Shown piece by piece: positions 1 through 7,860 of a stretch of DNA of 64,000 nt. The translations under genes and the position numbers were made by a program. Numbering within the stretch: the first letter of the stretch is position 1; each line of letters starts with the position of its first letter. The DNA is from Alistipes sp. (GTDB lineage: Bacteria; Bacteroidota; Bacteroidia; Bacteroidales; Rikenellaceae): the NCBI GenBank assembly GCA_022782405.1, contig JALFNK010000013.1, positions 1-64,000 on the forward strand. The letters run 5' to 3'. Below the pieces are notes generated by a model. That model made no database searches. It was not told the DNA's origin and saw nothing but the letters and a program-made list of their open reading frames with translations.

Positions 1-211
1 ATAATAGAGCAAAAGAAACGAGGTAACGATTTGGAAACCGAAACCTCGTTTAACATTACCTTATTCTACTTTTTTTCTAAAACAAAGGTACTGAAGAAAA
101 GTGTATAATTATTTGATTATCTTTTGCTTTACACTTTTTTATACCTCTGTTTTTTATCCCCGGAACTTCTCGAAGAGGTCCGGGATTTTCTTCGGATGGA
201 ATCCGGTCTCA
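1..211. other. Non-coding, A+T-rich left edge
   Basis: No coding sequence is recognisable here. The stretch is clearly richer in A+T than the genes around it. It contains a 9-bp perfect inverted repeat (16-24 with 43-51) and an imperfect hairpin (156-186) that ends in TTTTC on the plus strand, so it could terminate a plus-strand gene lying left of the window. On the minus strand, downstream of galK, the same hairpin is followed by A rather than U residues, so it is a poor galK terminator. Confidence 0.5.
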
Positions 212-1342
212 CTACTCCAAACGGCGCGACCCGTCGGAAATCACCACATCGTAGATCTTCGGCTCGTGGCCGTAGCGGGCGTTGAATCGCTCCTTGGCCA
301 TTGCGATGAATCCGTCGTAGAGTTCATCCTTGACCAGGTTGATCGTACAGCCGCCGAAGCCGCCGCCCATGATGCGCGATCCCGTAACACCGCACTCCTG
401 GGCCACCGTAGCCAGGAAATCGAGCTCCTCGCAAGAAACCTCGTAATCCTTCGACATACCCCAGTGCGTTTCGTACATACGCTTGCCGACCGTTTCGTAG
501 TCTCCCCTCTCGAGCGCCTCGCAGACATCCAGCACACGGCGCTCCTCTCCGATCACATAGCGTGCACGCTTATAGTCCTCCTCGGAGATCTGTCCCTTGA
601 TGGCATCGAGCTGCTCCATCGTCGCACCGCGCAGGAACTCCTGACCGAGCACCTTGGCGACACGCTCGCACGAAGCACGCCGGTCGTTGTAGGGCGAGCC
701 CACCAGTTCATGCTTCACGCGCGAATCGACGAGCACCAGCCGGTAACCCTTCGGATCGAACGGGAAGTAGGCATACTCCATCGAACGGCAATCAAGGCGC
801 ATCAGGCACCCTTTCTTGCCGAAGACCGAGGCGAACTGGTCCATGATGCCACAGTTCACGCCGCAATAGTTATGCTCGGTAGCCTGACCGATGCGGGCCA
901 GCTCGAACTTGTCGATCCCGCAATTATACAGGTCGTTCAACGCAAAGGCATAGGTCGATTCGAGAGCCGCCGACGAGGACATACCGGCACCCAGGGGCAC
1001 ATCGCCAGCAAAAGTCGTATCGAAGCCGCCGATCACGCCACCCCGCTTCTGAATTTCGCGGCAGACACCGAAGATGTACCGGGCCCACGATTCGGCCGGT
1101 TTGTCCTCTTCCGTGAGTCCGAACTCCGACGACTCGCCCAAATCGCAGGCATAAGCCCGCACGCGGTCCGTACCGTTGAGACGGATCGCCGCCACAATAC
1201 CCTTGTCCACGGCTCCGGGGAAGACGAATCCGCCGTTGTAGTCGGTATGCTCGCCGATCAGATTGATACGCCCGGGCGAAGTGTAAAGAAGAGCGTCGGC
1301 GCCGAACAGCTCCTCGAATTTCTTGATGACTGTCTCTTTCAT
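212..1342 (-). CDS. galK: Galactokinase
   Basis: Phosphorylates galactose to galactose-1-phosphate at the first step of the Leloir pathway, in the cytoplasm. The 376-residue product has the usual family length. It carries the galactokinase signature GRINLIGEHTDY at about residues 24-35, the GHMP-kinase ATP loop PLGAGMSSSAALE near 116-128, and the C-terminal GGGFGGCTINLV motif. The frame stays open 86 codons further upstream, but that extension is not protein-like; the ATG at 1342 gives the conserved N-terminus. A promoter-like TATCTTCG lies about 40 nt upstream. No galT or galE gene is adjacent, so the rest of the pathway is encoded elsewhere. Confidence 0.95.
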   Translation of the reverse strand: MKETVIKKFEELFGADALLYTSPGRINLIGEHTDYNGGFVFPGAVDKGIVAAIRLNGTDRVRAYACDLGESSEFGLTEEDKPAESWARYIFGVCREIQKRGGVIGGFDTTFAGDVPLGAGMSSSAALESTYAFALNDLYNCGIDKFELARIGQATEHNYCGVNCGIMDQFASVFGKKGCLMRLDCRSMEYAYFPFDPKGYRLVLVDSRVKHELVGSPYNDRRASCERVAKVLGQEFLRGATMEQLDAIKGQISEEDYKRARYVIGEERRVLDVCEALERGDYETVGKRMYETHWGMSKDYEVSCEELDFLATVAQECGVTGSRIMGGGFGGCTINLVKDELYDGFIAMAKERFNARYGHEPKIYDVVISDGSRRLE

Positions 1343-1497
1343 TTTATCGTTCGTTTGTAAGTTGATAACATAAACAAAACGTACGAAGATATAAAAAATT
1401 CCGTTGTTTCCCGAATTTTCCGGCATCAAAAGACAGAAAAGATGCCCGCAGCGGAGATCGTCATTGCACTTTACCCGGAGTATTTCCGTTTTTTTGC

Positions 1498-1505
1498 TAT
1501 CTTTG
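1498..1505 (+). promoter_or_regulatory. -7 element of glycerophosphodiesterase gene
   Basis: TATCTTTG matches the Bacteroidetes -7 consensus TAnnTTTG and lies 21 nt before the start codon at 1527. No convincing -33 TTTG is present at the expected spacing. Confidence 0.45.
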
Positions 1506-1526
1506 ACCGACTGAAAACAACGGACC

Positions 1527-2288
1527 ATGCTACGAAAATCGCTTCTTCTCGCGACCCTGCTGCTCGCAGGCATGTATGCCGCCGCGCAGCCCCGAATCAT
1601 CGCTCACCGCGGTTACTGGACCGCACCCGGATCGGCCCAGAATTCGATTGCCTCGTTCACCAAGGCCGACTCGATCGGCGTCTACGGTTCGGAAATGGAC
1701 GTATGGCTGACCGGAGACGACCGTCTGGTGGTCAATCACGACCCAATCATCCGCGGCATCGGCATCGACATGGCTCGCGACAAGGCACGTCTCATCACGC
1801 AGGTCGTCCTGCCGAACGGTGAGAGGATCCCGACACTCGACGCCTATCTGAAATGCGTCGCTGCACACCCGGCAACCCGTCTTATTCTCGAACTGAAGAC
1901 ATTGACCTACCCCCGCGAAGATATTGCGGTGCGGAAGGTCGTACAACGGCTGAAGCGATACGGACTGCTCGAACGCACCGATTTCATCTCCTTCTCGCTC
2001 AACGCCTGCATCGAATTCCGGAAGCATCTGCCCGAAGCGCGCGTCTACTATCTTGCCGGGGACCTCTCCCCGCAGAGCATCCGGCGGATCGGCCTCACGG
2101 GAATCGACTACGCGGCGGAGGTCCTCCACCAGCATCCCGAATGGGTCGCACAGGCCCATGACCTGGGACTCGAGGTCAATGTCTGGACGGTGAATTCGGA
2201 AGAGGAGATGCGCCACTTCATCGACCAGGGAGTGGACTACATTACCACCGACTATCCCGAGAAGCTCCGGGCACTGCTTGCCGAGTAG
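1527..2288 (+). CDS. Glycerophosphodiester phosphodiesterase
   Basis: Hydrolyses glycerophosphodiesters to glycerol-3-phosphate and an alcohol. The 253-residue protein begins with a cleavable signal peptide (hydrophobic 5-19, small residues before Gln21), so it is exported, like periplasmic GlpQ. The active-site H27-R28-G29 motif, the E56/D58 metal ligands in GSEMDVW and H71 in VVNHDP are all present, as is the ILELK strand. Its neighbours are a DeoR-type regulator and a GlpT-type transporter, which fits a scavenging path: hydrolysis outside, uptake of glycerol-3-phosphate inside. Substrate range cannot be read from sequence. Confidence 0.9.
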   Translation: MLRKSLLLATLLLAGMYAAAQPRIIAHRGYWTAPGSAQNSIASFTKADSIGVYGSEMDVWLTGDDRLVVNHDPIIRGIGIDMARDKARLITQVVLPNGERIPTLDAYLKCVAAHPATRLILELKTLTYPREDIAVRKVVQRLKRYGLLERTDFISFSLNACIEFRKHLPEARVYYLAGDLSPQSIRRIGLTGIDYAAEVLHQHPEWVAQAHDLGLEVNVWTVNSEEEMRHFIDQGVDYITTDYPEKLRALLAE

Positions 2289-2300
2289 ACCCGACGCATC

Positions 2301-2346
2301 AAAAAAAGAGCGGCGTGCAGTGAAATACCTGCACGCCGTCTCTTTT
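2301..2346. terminator. Bidirectional rho-independent terminator
   Basis: A 10-bp GC-rich stem (2311-2320 with 2329-2338) with an 8-nt loop is flanked by an A-run on the left and TCTCTTTT on the right. It separates the convergent phosphodiesterase and DeoR-type genes and can serve both. Confidence 0.85.
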
Positions 2347-2358
2347 CAGACAGTCATC

Positions 2359-3153
2359 TCAAAGATCGACCACCGTCACCTCAATGCCCCGCTCGCGCAG
2401 GCGCTCGAGATAGAGCGGCTGGATGTTGCTGTCGGTAATGATCCGGTCCACGGACTCCAGATCGCAGATCTTGCTGAAACCCCGACGGCCGAATTTCGAA
2501 CTGTCGGCAAGCACCACGACCTTCTGTGCCGCCTCGATCATCGCCCGGTTGAGCGACGCTTCGAGCATGTTGGTCGTCGTCAGTCCGAAATCGGGATCGA
2601 TGCCGTCCACCCCGATGAAGAGCTTGCTGCAGTTGAAACTGCGCAACATCTGTTCGGCAAAGGGCCCGACGACAGATACCGAACTGGTCCGCGTAATACC
2701 GCCCAACTGAATGACGTCGATATCGGGATTCTGCGAAAGAATCTGCGTTACCGGCACCGCGGCCGTGATAACCGTAAGTCGGCCTTCGGGCTCGATCTCC
2801 CGGGCCAGGAAGGCCATCGTCGTACCCGAGGCGATGATGATCGAATCGTTCTGTGCTATGAGTGCTGCCGCCGCCGCACCGATCGCCTGCTTCTCGGCGA
2901 CGTTCTTCTTCTCCTTCTCGTTCACATGGCGGTCGCTGATGTAGGGGCTGATCAGAATGGCACTTCCATGCGTGCGGTAGAGCTTCTTCTGCTGCTCGAG
3001 ATAAGACAGGTCCTTGCGGATGGTAACCTCCGAAACCCGGAAACGCTCGGAGAGTTGTGCCACGGAGATCGACCCGCTCTGCTGCAACAGCGCAAGGATC
3101 CGGCTGTGCCGTTCGGGAAGACTCAAGTTGGGTTCTTCGTCCAATTTATTCAT
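2359..3153 (-). CDS. DeoR/GlpR-family transcriptional regulator
   Basis: A 264-residue DNA-binding repressor of the DeoR family. Residues about 13-65 form the winged helix-turn-helix (RHSRILALLQQSG, then SEVTIRKDLSYLEQ), and residues 90-245 form the sugar-phosphate sensor fold, including the phosphate-binding IASGTTMAFLA stretch. It lies between a glycerophosphodiesterase and a GlpT-like transporter and diverges from the latter, so GlpR-type control by glycerol-3-phosphate is the simplest reading. That assignment is from context; galactokinase control is a less likely alternative. Confidence 0.88.
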   Translation of the reverse strand: MNKLDEEPNLSLPERHSRILALLQQSGSISVAQLSERFRVSEVTIRKDLSYLEQQKKLYRTHGSAILISPYISDRHVNEKEKKNVAEKQAIGAAAAALIAQNDSIIIASGTTMAFLAREIEPEGRLTVITAAVPVTQILSQNPDIDVIQLGGITRTSSVSVVGPFAEQMLRSFNCSKLFIGVDGIDPDFGLTTTNMLEASLNRAMIEAAQKVVVLADSSKFGRRGFSKICDLESVDRIITDSNIQPLYLERLRERGIEVTVVDL

Positions 3154-3272
3154 ACAAATAGACTGATGTCAAACTTTTCCTGTATGCAATATAGGAAAAA
3201 TTATCCGAATACGAAAGCATGTTCAAAAGAAAATCACCTTTCCTGCAGCATGCCGGTTTTCTGCGATAGCCT

Positions 3273-3303
3273 TTTGAAAAACGGGAAAACATTGCTATTT
3301 TTA
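3273..3303 (+). promoter_or_regulatory. glpT promoter
   Basis: TTTG at 3273-3276 is followed after 19 nt by TATTTTTA at 3296-3303, close to the Bacteroidetes consensus TTTG-N19-TAnnTTTG (last base differs). It leaves an 85-90 nt leader before the start codon at 3395. Confidence 0.6.
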
Positions 3304-3326
3304 CTTGCTGTCCCGAGGGCAACTTT

Positions 3327-3361
3327 CGCGGAAGTCCTGCGCACGGCGCTGTGCTTCCGCG
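3327..3361 (+). repeat. Inverted repeat in glpT leader
   Basis: An 8-bp perfect inverted repeat (CGCGGAAG at 3327-3334 and CTTCCGCG at 3354-3361) with a further GCAC/GTGC inside the loop lies in the transcribed leader of the transporter gene, between promoter and start codon. It may be an operator for the divergent DeoR-type protein or an RNA hairpin. No U-run follows it, so it is not a classical terminator. Confidence 0.5.
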
Positions 3362-3394
3362 GAAAAACAGGCTCCTCCCTAAAAACGAGTTCGA

Positions 3395-4732
3395 ATGTGG
3401 AATCCGCTCCGACCCCCCGCCCATAAGCCCCAGCTTCCTGCCGACCGGGTAGACCGCCGTTACCGGCAACTCCGGTGGCAGGTATTCGCCGGCATCTTCA
3501 TCGGATATGCCGGCTATTACCTCGTACGCAAGAACTTCACGCTCGCCATGCCGCATCTGATCGAACAGGGCTTCGACAAGGGCGACCTGGGAATCGCCCT
3601 CTCGGCCAACGCCATTGCCTACGGGCTCTCGAAGTTCCTTATGGGCGGCATCTCCGACCGCAGCAATGCCCGGGTCTTCCTGCCTCTGGGACTCGTGCTG
3701 TCGGCCGCTGCCACGATGCTGCTCGGCACCCGGGCCGGCATCTCGTCGATCGTCATGATGTTCTGTCTGCAGTTTCTCATCGGCTGGTTCCAGGGAATGG
3801 GATGGCCTCCGTGCGGCCGCGTCATGACACACTGGTTTTCCCAGCGGGAACGGGGCACGAAGATGTCCGTATGGAATGTCGCCCACAATGTCGGCGGCGG
3901 GCTGATCGGCCCGATGGCCGCATACGGGATCCTCTGGTTCGGAACGTGGCAGGCCGGGACCTTCTGGTTCCCTGCCTGGACGGCCGTGGCCATCGCCGGT
4001 GTCGCCTATCTGCTGATCCGCGACACACCGCAGTCCGAAGGGCTTCCTCCGATCGAACGCTGGCGCAACGATTATCCGAAAAACTACGGTGCCCGCTCCG
4101 AAGAGGAACTGACGACCCGGGAAATTTTCTTCCGCTATGTGCTCAACAACCGGATTCTCTGGTATGTGGCCGCAGCCAACGCCTTCGTCTATCTGGTCCG
4201 CTACGGCGTACTGGACTGGGCGCCCACCTACCTGAAGGATATCAAAGGGTACGACATCCGCGACGTGGGCTGGGCCTACTCGGCCTACGAATGGGCCGCC
4301 ATTCCGGGCACGATTCTCTGCGGATGGCTGTCGGACCGTATCTTCATGGGACGGCGCGCCCTGACGATCATGATCTACATGGCCCTCGTGGCCCTCTTCG
4401 TTTGCATCTACTGGAAAAACATGGGAAGCATGCTGCTCGACAACATTGCGCTGATCGCCATCGGGTTCCTGATCTACGGGCCCGTCATGCTGATCGGCGT
4501 GCAGGCCCTCGACCTGGCCCCCAAGAAGGCCGCCGGAACTGCTGCGGGCCTCACCGGATTCTTCGGGTACTTCTTCGGCACGGCCCTGCTGGCCAACATC
4601 GCCATGGGCGCCCTTGTCGAACACCTCGGATGGGACTGGGGCTTCGGTCTGCTGCTGGCCGCCTGCGGGCTCTCGATTCTGCTCATCGGATGCACCCTCC
4701 GGGCCGAAAAAGCGCTCTTCGAAGAGCGCTGA
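3395..4732 (+). CDS. glpT: Glycerol-3-phosphate transporter (MFS, GlpT-like)
   Basis: A 445-residue inner-membrane carrier of the organophosphate:phosphate antiporter family, probably exchanging glycerol-3-phosphate for phosphate. About twelve hydrophobic segments are visible. Features shared with GlpT/UhpT include the first-helix GYAGYYLVRKNFTLAMP (substrate-binding Arg), the GISDRSNARVFLPLG loop and WFQGMGWPPCGRVMTHWF in helix 4. It follows a good promoter and a structured leader. The divergent DeoR-type regulator and the nearby exported phosphodiesterase support glycerol-3-phosphate as substrate. Hexose-phosphate transport is the main alternative. Confidence 0.88.
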   Translation: MWNPLRPPAHKPQLPADRVDRRYRQLRWQVFAGIFIGYAGYYLVRKNFTLAMPHLIEQGFDKGDLGIALSANAIAYGLSKFLMGGISDRSNARVFLPLGLVLSAAATMLLGTRAGISSIVMMFCLQFLIGWFQGMGWPPCGRVMTHWFSQRERGTKMSVWNVAHNVGGGLIGPMAAYGILWFGTWQAGTFWFPAWTAVAIAGVAYLLIRDTPQSEGLPPIERWRNDYPKNYGARSEEELTTREIFFRYVLNNRILWYVAAANAFVYLVRYGVLDWAPTYLKDIKGYDIRDVGWAYSAYEWAAIPGTILCGWLSDRIFMGRRALTIMIYMALVALFVCIYWKNMGSMLLDNIALIAIGFLIYGPVMLIGVQALDLAPKKAAGTAAGLTGFFGYFFGTALLANIAMGALVEHLGWDWGFGLLLAACGLSILLIGCTLRAEKALFEER

Positions 4733-4741
4733 CACCGTCCC

Positions 4742-5323
4742 TCAACGGATCGCATAGGCCCTCAACTCCCGGTTGAGGGCTTTTTCACGTCCTCCGGTCA
4801 GCCGGTCCACCAGCGTATGGAAACGCGGCGAATGGTTATGATGCACCGTGTGGCAGAGTTCATGGATAATCACATAGTCGCGCAGGTGCTCAGGGAGGGT
4901 CATCAGAAACAGGCTCAACGAGATATGGTTTTGGCCCGAGCAACTTCCCCACTTCGTGCGCGAAGCACGGATCGAGAGTTTTTCGTAACGCAGTCCTGTT
5001 GCGGCCGACAGCCGGGCAATCCGCTCCGGGAGATCGGCCTTCGCGGCCCGGCGCAATACCTCGATGCGCTCACGCTGCTCCTTGTCGGGCAGCGGCGGCG
5101 GCAGAGCCGCCCGTTTGCGGGCCATGCGCTCGCGCGCCACCTCGATCCAGCCGCATTTCTCCTCCAGAAAGGCCAGAGCCCGCCGCTGCGATACGCCAAC
5201 GGGAAAAGTAAGCCGCACCTCGCCCGACACCCGCACCGAGATCGACACGCGCCAGGCCCGCTCGCTTTGCACAAGAAGCACCTCACCCAACACGGGATGC
5301 CGCAGGATATTTCGCCTGTTCAT
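4742..5323 (-). CDS. YgjP-like (DUF45/M48-type) metallopeptidase-domain protein
   Basis: A 193-residue protein of the YgjP/WLM zinc-metallopeptidase family. The HELCH motif is at about residues 154-158, with a third ligand in the following HNHSPRF, and the family motif TKWGSCS precedes it. The start at 5323 overlaps the stop of the upstream DUF4153 gene as ATGA, which favours it over a GTG three codons earlier (5332). Members are often found beside nucleases, but here the partner is a membrane protein of unknown role, so no substrate can be named. Its 3' end carries the terminator of the opposing glpT gene. Confidence 0.85.
   Translation of the reverse strand: MNRRNILRHPVLGEVLLVQSERAWRVSISVRVSGEVRLTFPVGVSQRRALAFLEEKCGWIEVARERMARKRAALPPPLPDKEQRERIEVLRRAAKADLPERIARLSAATGLRYEKLSIRASRTKWGSCSGQNHISLSLFLMTLPEHLRDYVIIHELCHTVHHNHSPRFHTLVDRLTGGREKALNRELRAYAIR
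4758..4785 (+). terminator. glpT terminator embedded in opposing gene
   Basis: A 9-bp perfect stem (GCCCTCAAC at 4758-4766, GTTGAGGGC at 4772-4780) with a 5-nt loop is followed by TTTTT on the plus strand. It lies 26 nt after the glpT stop and wholly inside the C-terminal codons of the convergent YgjP-like gene. Confidence 0.8.
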
Positions 5324-7044
5324 CGCAGCCACAGAGTATGCACCCCCGCAGACCTAATGACATTGACCGAATCACGGCGTTCGATCGCCATAAGGCGGAA
5401 TAGAATCCGGCAGCGAGCATCCCGATAATCAAGCAATTTCATTCTCTGCTCCAGAGTAGGCGCCGCATGCCGAGTCGGGTCAAAGCCGCTTTCGGCAAGC
5501 TGTTTTTTCAGCAACTCGGTGCCCGAAATCTCCAGAACGGTGCTTCCCGTTCCGAGAAAGAACCGCAGCGTATCATTCTTTAAAACATAACAGTCTGTAT
5601 CCCACCCCGCCAAATTGACGTAGCAGCGGGAGTAGCAGTCTCCGACCTCCGCAAAGACCGTCTGCGGCAGTTCGACCCAGCAGACTTCCGGCTCTGCCAA
5701 CTCGGGGCTCTCCTCCCACCCCCACTTCACATAGTCGCGCATCGCAGCAGGAAGAAGGTCCATCAGATCGTCCGAACTTTGTATGCCGAAGCGGGCAAAT
5801 GCAGTGCTGTCATTCTCGACATAGTTCAGAGCCCCATAGAGCTCGCGGTAGGTCTTCCGATACACCGTATCGGCCGGCGAGACAGGAACAAGCAAAAGAT
5901 GCCCGGTCGCAGCGTCGAGCCGCCCAAGTTCACCGGCCAATCGCTCGATGCGGCGGCTCTGCGAGCGCAGGGCGACACGGGCAGGATCCAGCGCCGGAAT
6001 GAAAACCACGGCAGCGAAGAGCACCATCGCAAAGAGCACCACCCAGAAATAACGTCCGGTCCGGCGCGAAAGGAAGAGCACGACACAGAAGGTCATCACA
6101 GCTCCGCAGACCAACAGATAGATGCGCGGTTCGGTCAGACCGTATTCGCCGATACGGCGCGCGACACCGACCCAGAACAGCGCTATGGTCGGAATCGAAA
6201 GAAGACTGAAACGATCGAAAAACCAGTTGAAGGCGGTTTTCTCGAGTTGCAGACGGAGGGCCTTGACCATCAGGGCCGTCATCGTGAATCCGAAGACCAG
6301 ATAGGCAACGCCGCCCTCAGGAAGGCTCCAGGTAAAGAGGATTTTCAGCAGGTAGAGGTAGAGGATGACGGCATAGACAACCACCGCGGGCGAGACGATT
6401 CCGTTCAACAGAATCTCCAGCACGCGGGACGGTCTGAAGCGGCTTCCCTCCCAACGATCGCACATCATCAGGAAGAGTACCGGAGCCGCAAAAAACAACA
6501 TAAGTAAAAGGAGATCCCCCATAAGATGCTTGACCCACAGCATCGCGGCAAATCCGAAGACATAGGCTGTCGACCAGAGCGTCGCACAGAAGAGGCCATA
6601 GGCGACAGCGGTAAAGAGGCATGCCAGCACGGCCGCACGCAGATAGACAAGCGCATCGGCGACAAAACGTTCGTTGGAGAGGGCCCGGCGACAGGCCAGC
6701 AGGGCCAGCAGCGTAAGAATGGCGAATGTCAGGATTTCCCCGTCCGTATCCACCCAGGCGGAGAGTTTCGACCAGAGGAGGAGCGGCACCAGAGGTATCC
6801 ATGCCACCCAATAGATGCAACGCCAGCGACTGCGTCCGGTACTCAGATTGACAATCAGCAGGAGCTGCGCCCACCAGCCGCACAACAGCAATCGGGGAAG
6901 ATCCGGATCACGCTTTAGTTCAAACCAAACGATCATCGCAACGGTCTGCGCCAGCAGAAGCAGCAGTTCCAGCGGGTGGCGGTGCATCACGGAAAGAAGA
7001 TCACGCTGAAGGAAGGTCATCCGCTCGCGAAAATTCCATTTCAT
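5320..7044 (-). CDS. DUF4153-domain integral membrane protein
   Basis: A 574-residue protein with about twelve hydrophobic segments in the first two thirds and a soluble C-terminal part of roughly 190 residues. It resembles DUF4153 membrane proteins of Bacteroidetes, whose function is unknown. The ATG at 7044 (MKWNFRERM) was chosen over an upstream in-frame ATG because the latter would overlap rlmB and add non-conserved residues. The gene lies 28 nt after rlmB and overlaps the downstream YgjP-like gene by 4 nt, so the three probably share one transcript. Confidence 0.75.
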   Translation of the reverse strand: MKWNFRERMTFLQRDLLSVMHRHPLELLLLLAQTVAMIVWFELKRDPDLPRLLLCGWWAQLLLIVNLSTGRSRWRCIYWVAWIPLVPLLLWSKLSAWVDTDGEILTFAILTLLALLACRRALSNERFVADALVYLRAAVLACLFTAVAYGLFCATLWSTAYVFGFAAMLWVKHLMGDLLLLMLFFAAPVLFLMMCDRWEGSRFRPSRVLEILLNGIVSPAVVVYAVILYLYLLKILFTWSLPEGGVAYLVFGFTMTALMVKALRLQLEKTAFNWFFDRFSLLSIPTIALFWVGVARRIGEYGLTEPRIYLLVCGAVMTFCVVLFLSRRTGRYFWVVLFAMVLFAAVVFIPALDPARVALRSQSRRIERLAGELGRLDAATGHLLLVPVSPADTVYRKTYRELYGALNYVENDSTAFARFGIQSSDDLMDLLPAAMRDYVKWGWEESPELAEPEVCWVELPQTVFAEVGDCYSRCYVNLAGWDTDCYVLKNDTLRFFLGTGSTVLEISGTELLKKQLAESGFDPTRHAAPTLEQRMKLLDYRDARCRILFRLMAIERRDSVNVIRSAGVHTLWLR

Positions 7045-7072
7045 GGCCGTAGGAGTAAAGGGTAAGACTGCG

Positions 7073-7807
7073 TCAGTCGCCGATACGCTGGCGCACAACC
7101 TCGAAGAGCATCACGGCCGCTGCGGCCGAGACGTTGAGCGACTCGATATGGCCGATCATCGGGATGGCCAGCTGCTCGTCGCAAAGCTTGAGCACCTCGC
7201 GCGAAATCCCCGTATCCTCGGCACCCATAACAAGGACCGTCGGACGGCGGAAATCGGCATCGTAGAGCAGCTTGCGGCTCTTCTCCGTGGCGGCGACCAC
7301 CTGAAAGCCCTCCGCCTGCAGCTGCTTGAGCGTGTTGCGGACCGAGCCCACACGGCAAACCGGTATCGTCGTCAGCGCCCCGGCCGACGAACGGATCGCC
7401 TCGGCATTGACCGGAGCGGAGTTCTTGAGCGGCGTAATCAGCCCGTGCGCTCCGGCACACTCGGCCGAGCGGGCGATGGCGCCGAAGTTACGCACGTCGG
7501 TAACGCCGTCGAAAAGGACGACGAGCGGCGTCTCATCCTCTGGAACACGCTCCAGAATGTCCGACAGCTCGACATAGGCAATGGCCGCCATCTGTGCCAC
7601 AACCCCCTGGTGGTTGCCGTGCACAAGCCGGTTGAGCTTTTCTACAGGCACCTCCTGCCAATGCAGCCTATGCCGCATGCAGAGGTCCTTCAACTCCTGC
7701 ATCAACGTACCCTCGGCGCCCTTGCGGATGTAGAGCCGTTCGATCTGCCGGCCGGCCTCGATGGCCTCGGCCACGGGACGAATCCCGAATACAAGGTTAT
7801 TCTCCAT
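7073..7807 (-). CDS. rlmB: 23S rRNA (guanosine-2'-O-)-methyltransferase RlmB
   Basis: A SpoU-family SPOUT methyltransferase, predicted to 2'-O-methylate the conserved guanosine of 23S rRNA (G2251 in E. coli). The 244-residue protein has an N-terminal RNA-binding domain (ENNLVFGIRPVAEAIEAG) and the three SpoU motifs: NFGAIARSAECAGA, VLVMGAEDTGIS and IPMIGHIESLNVSAAAAVML, the last forming the trefoil-knot SAM site. The start at 7807 matches the family N-terminus; the open frame upstream is not conserved. It is first in a cluster with DUF4153 and YgjP-like genes. Confidence 0.93.
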   Translation of the reverse strand: MENNLVFGIRPVAEAIEAGRQIERLYIRKGAEGTLMQELKDLCMRHRLHWQEVPVEKLNRLVHGNHQGVVAQMAAIAYVELSDILERVPEDETPLVVLFDGVTDVRNFGAIARSAECAGAHGLITPLKNSAPVNAEAIRSSAGALTTIPVCRVGSVRNTLKQLQAEGFQVVAATEKSRKLLYDADFRRPTVLVMGAEDTGISREVLKLCDEQLAIPMIGHIESLNVSAAAAVMLFEVVRQRIGD

Positions 7808-7860
7808 AATTCTGCTTTTTTTGTCGTATCGGTTCGGCAGGTCCGCGGATCGGGCCAGGA

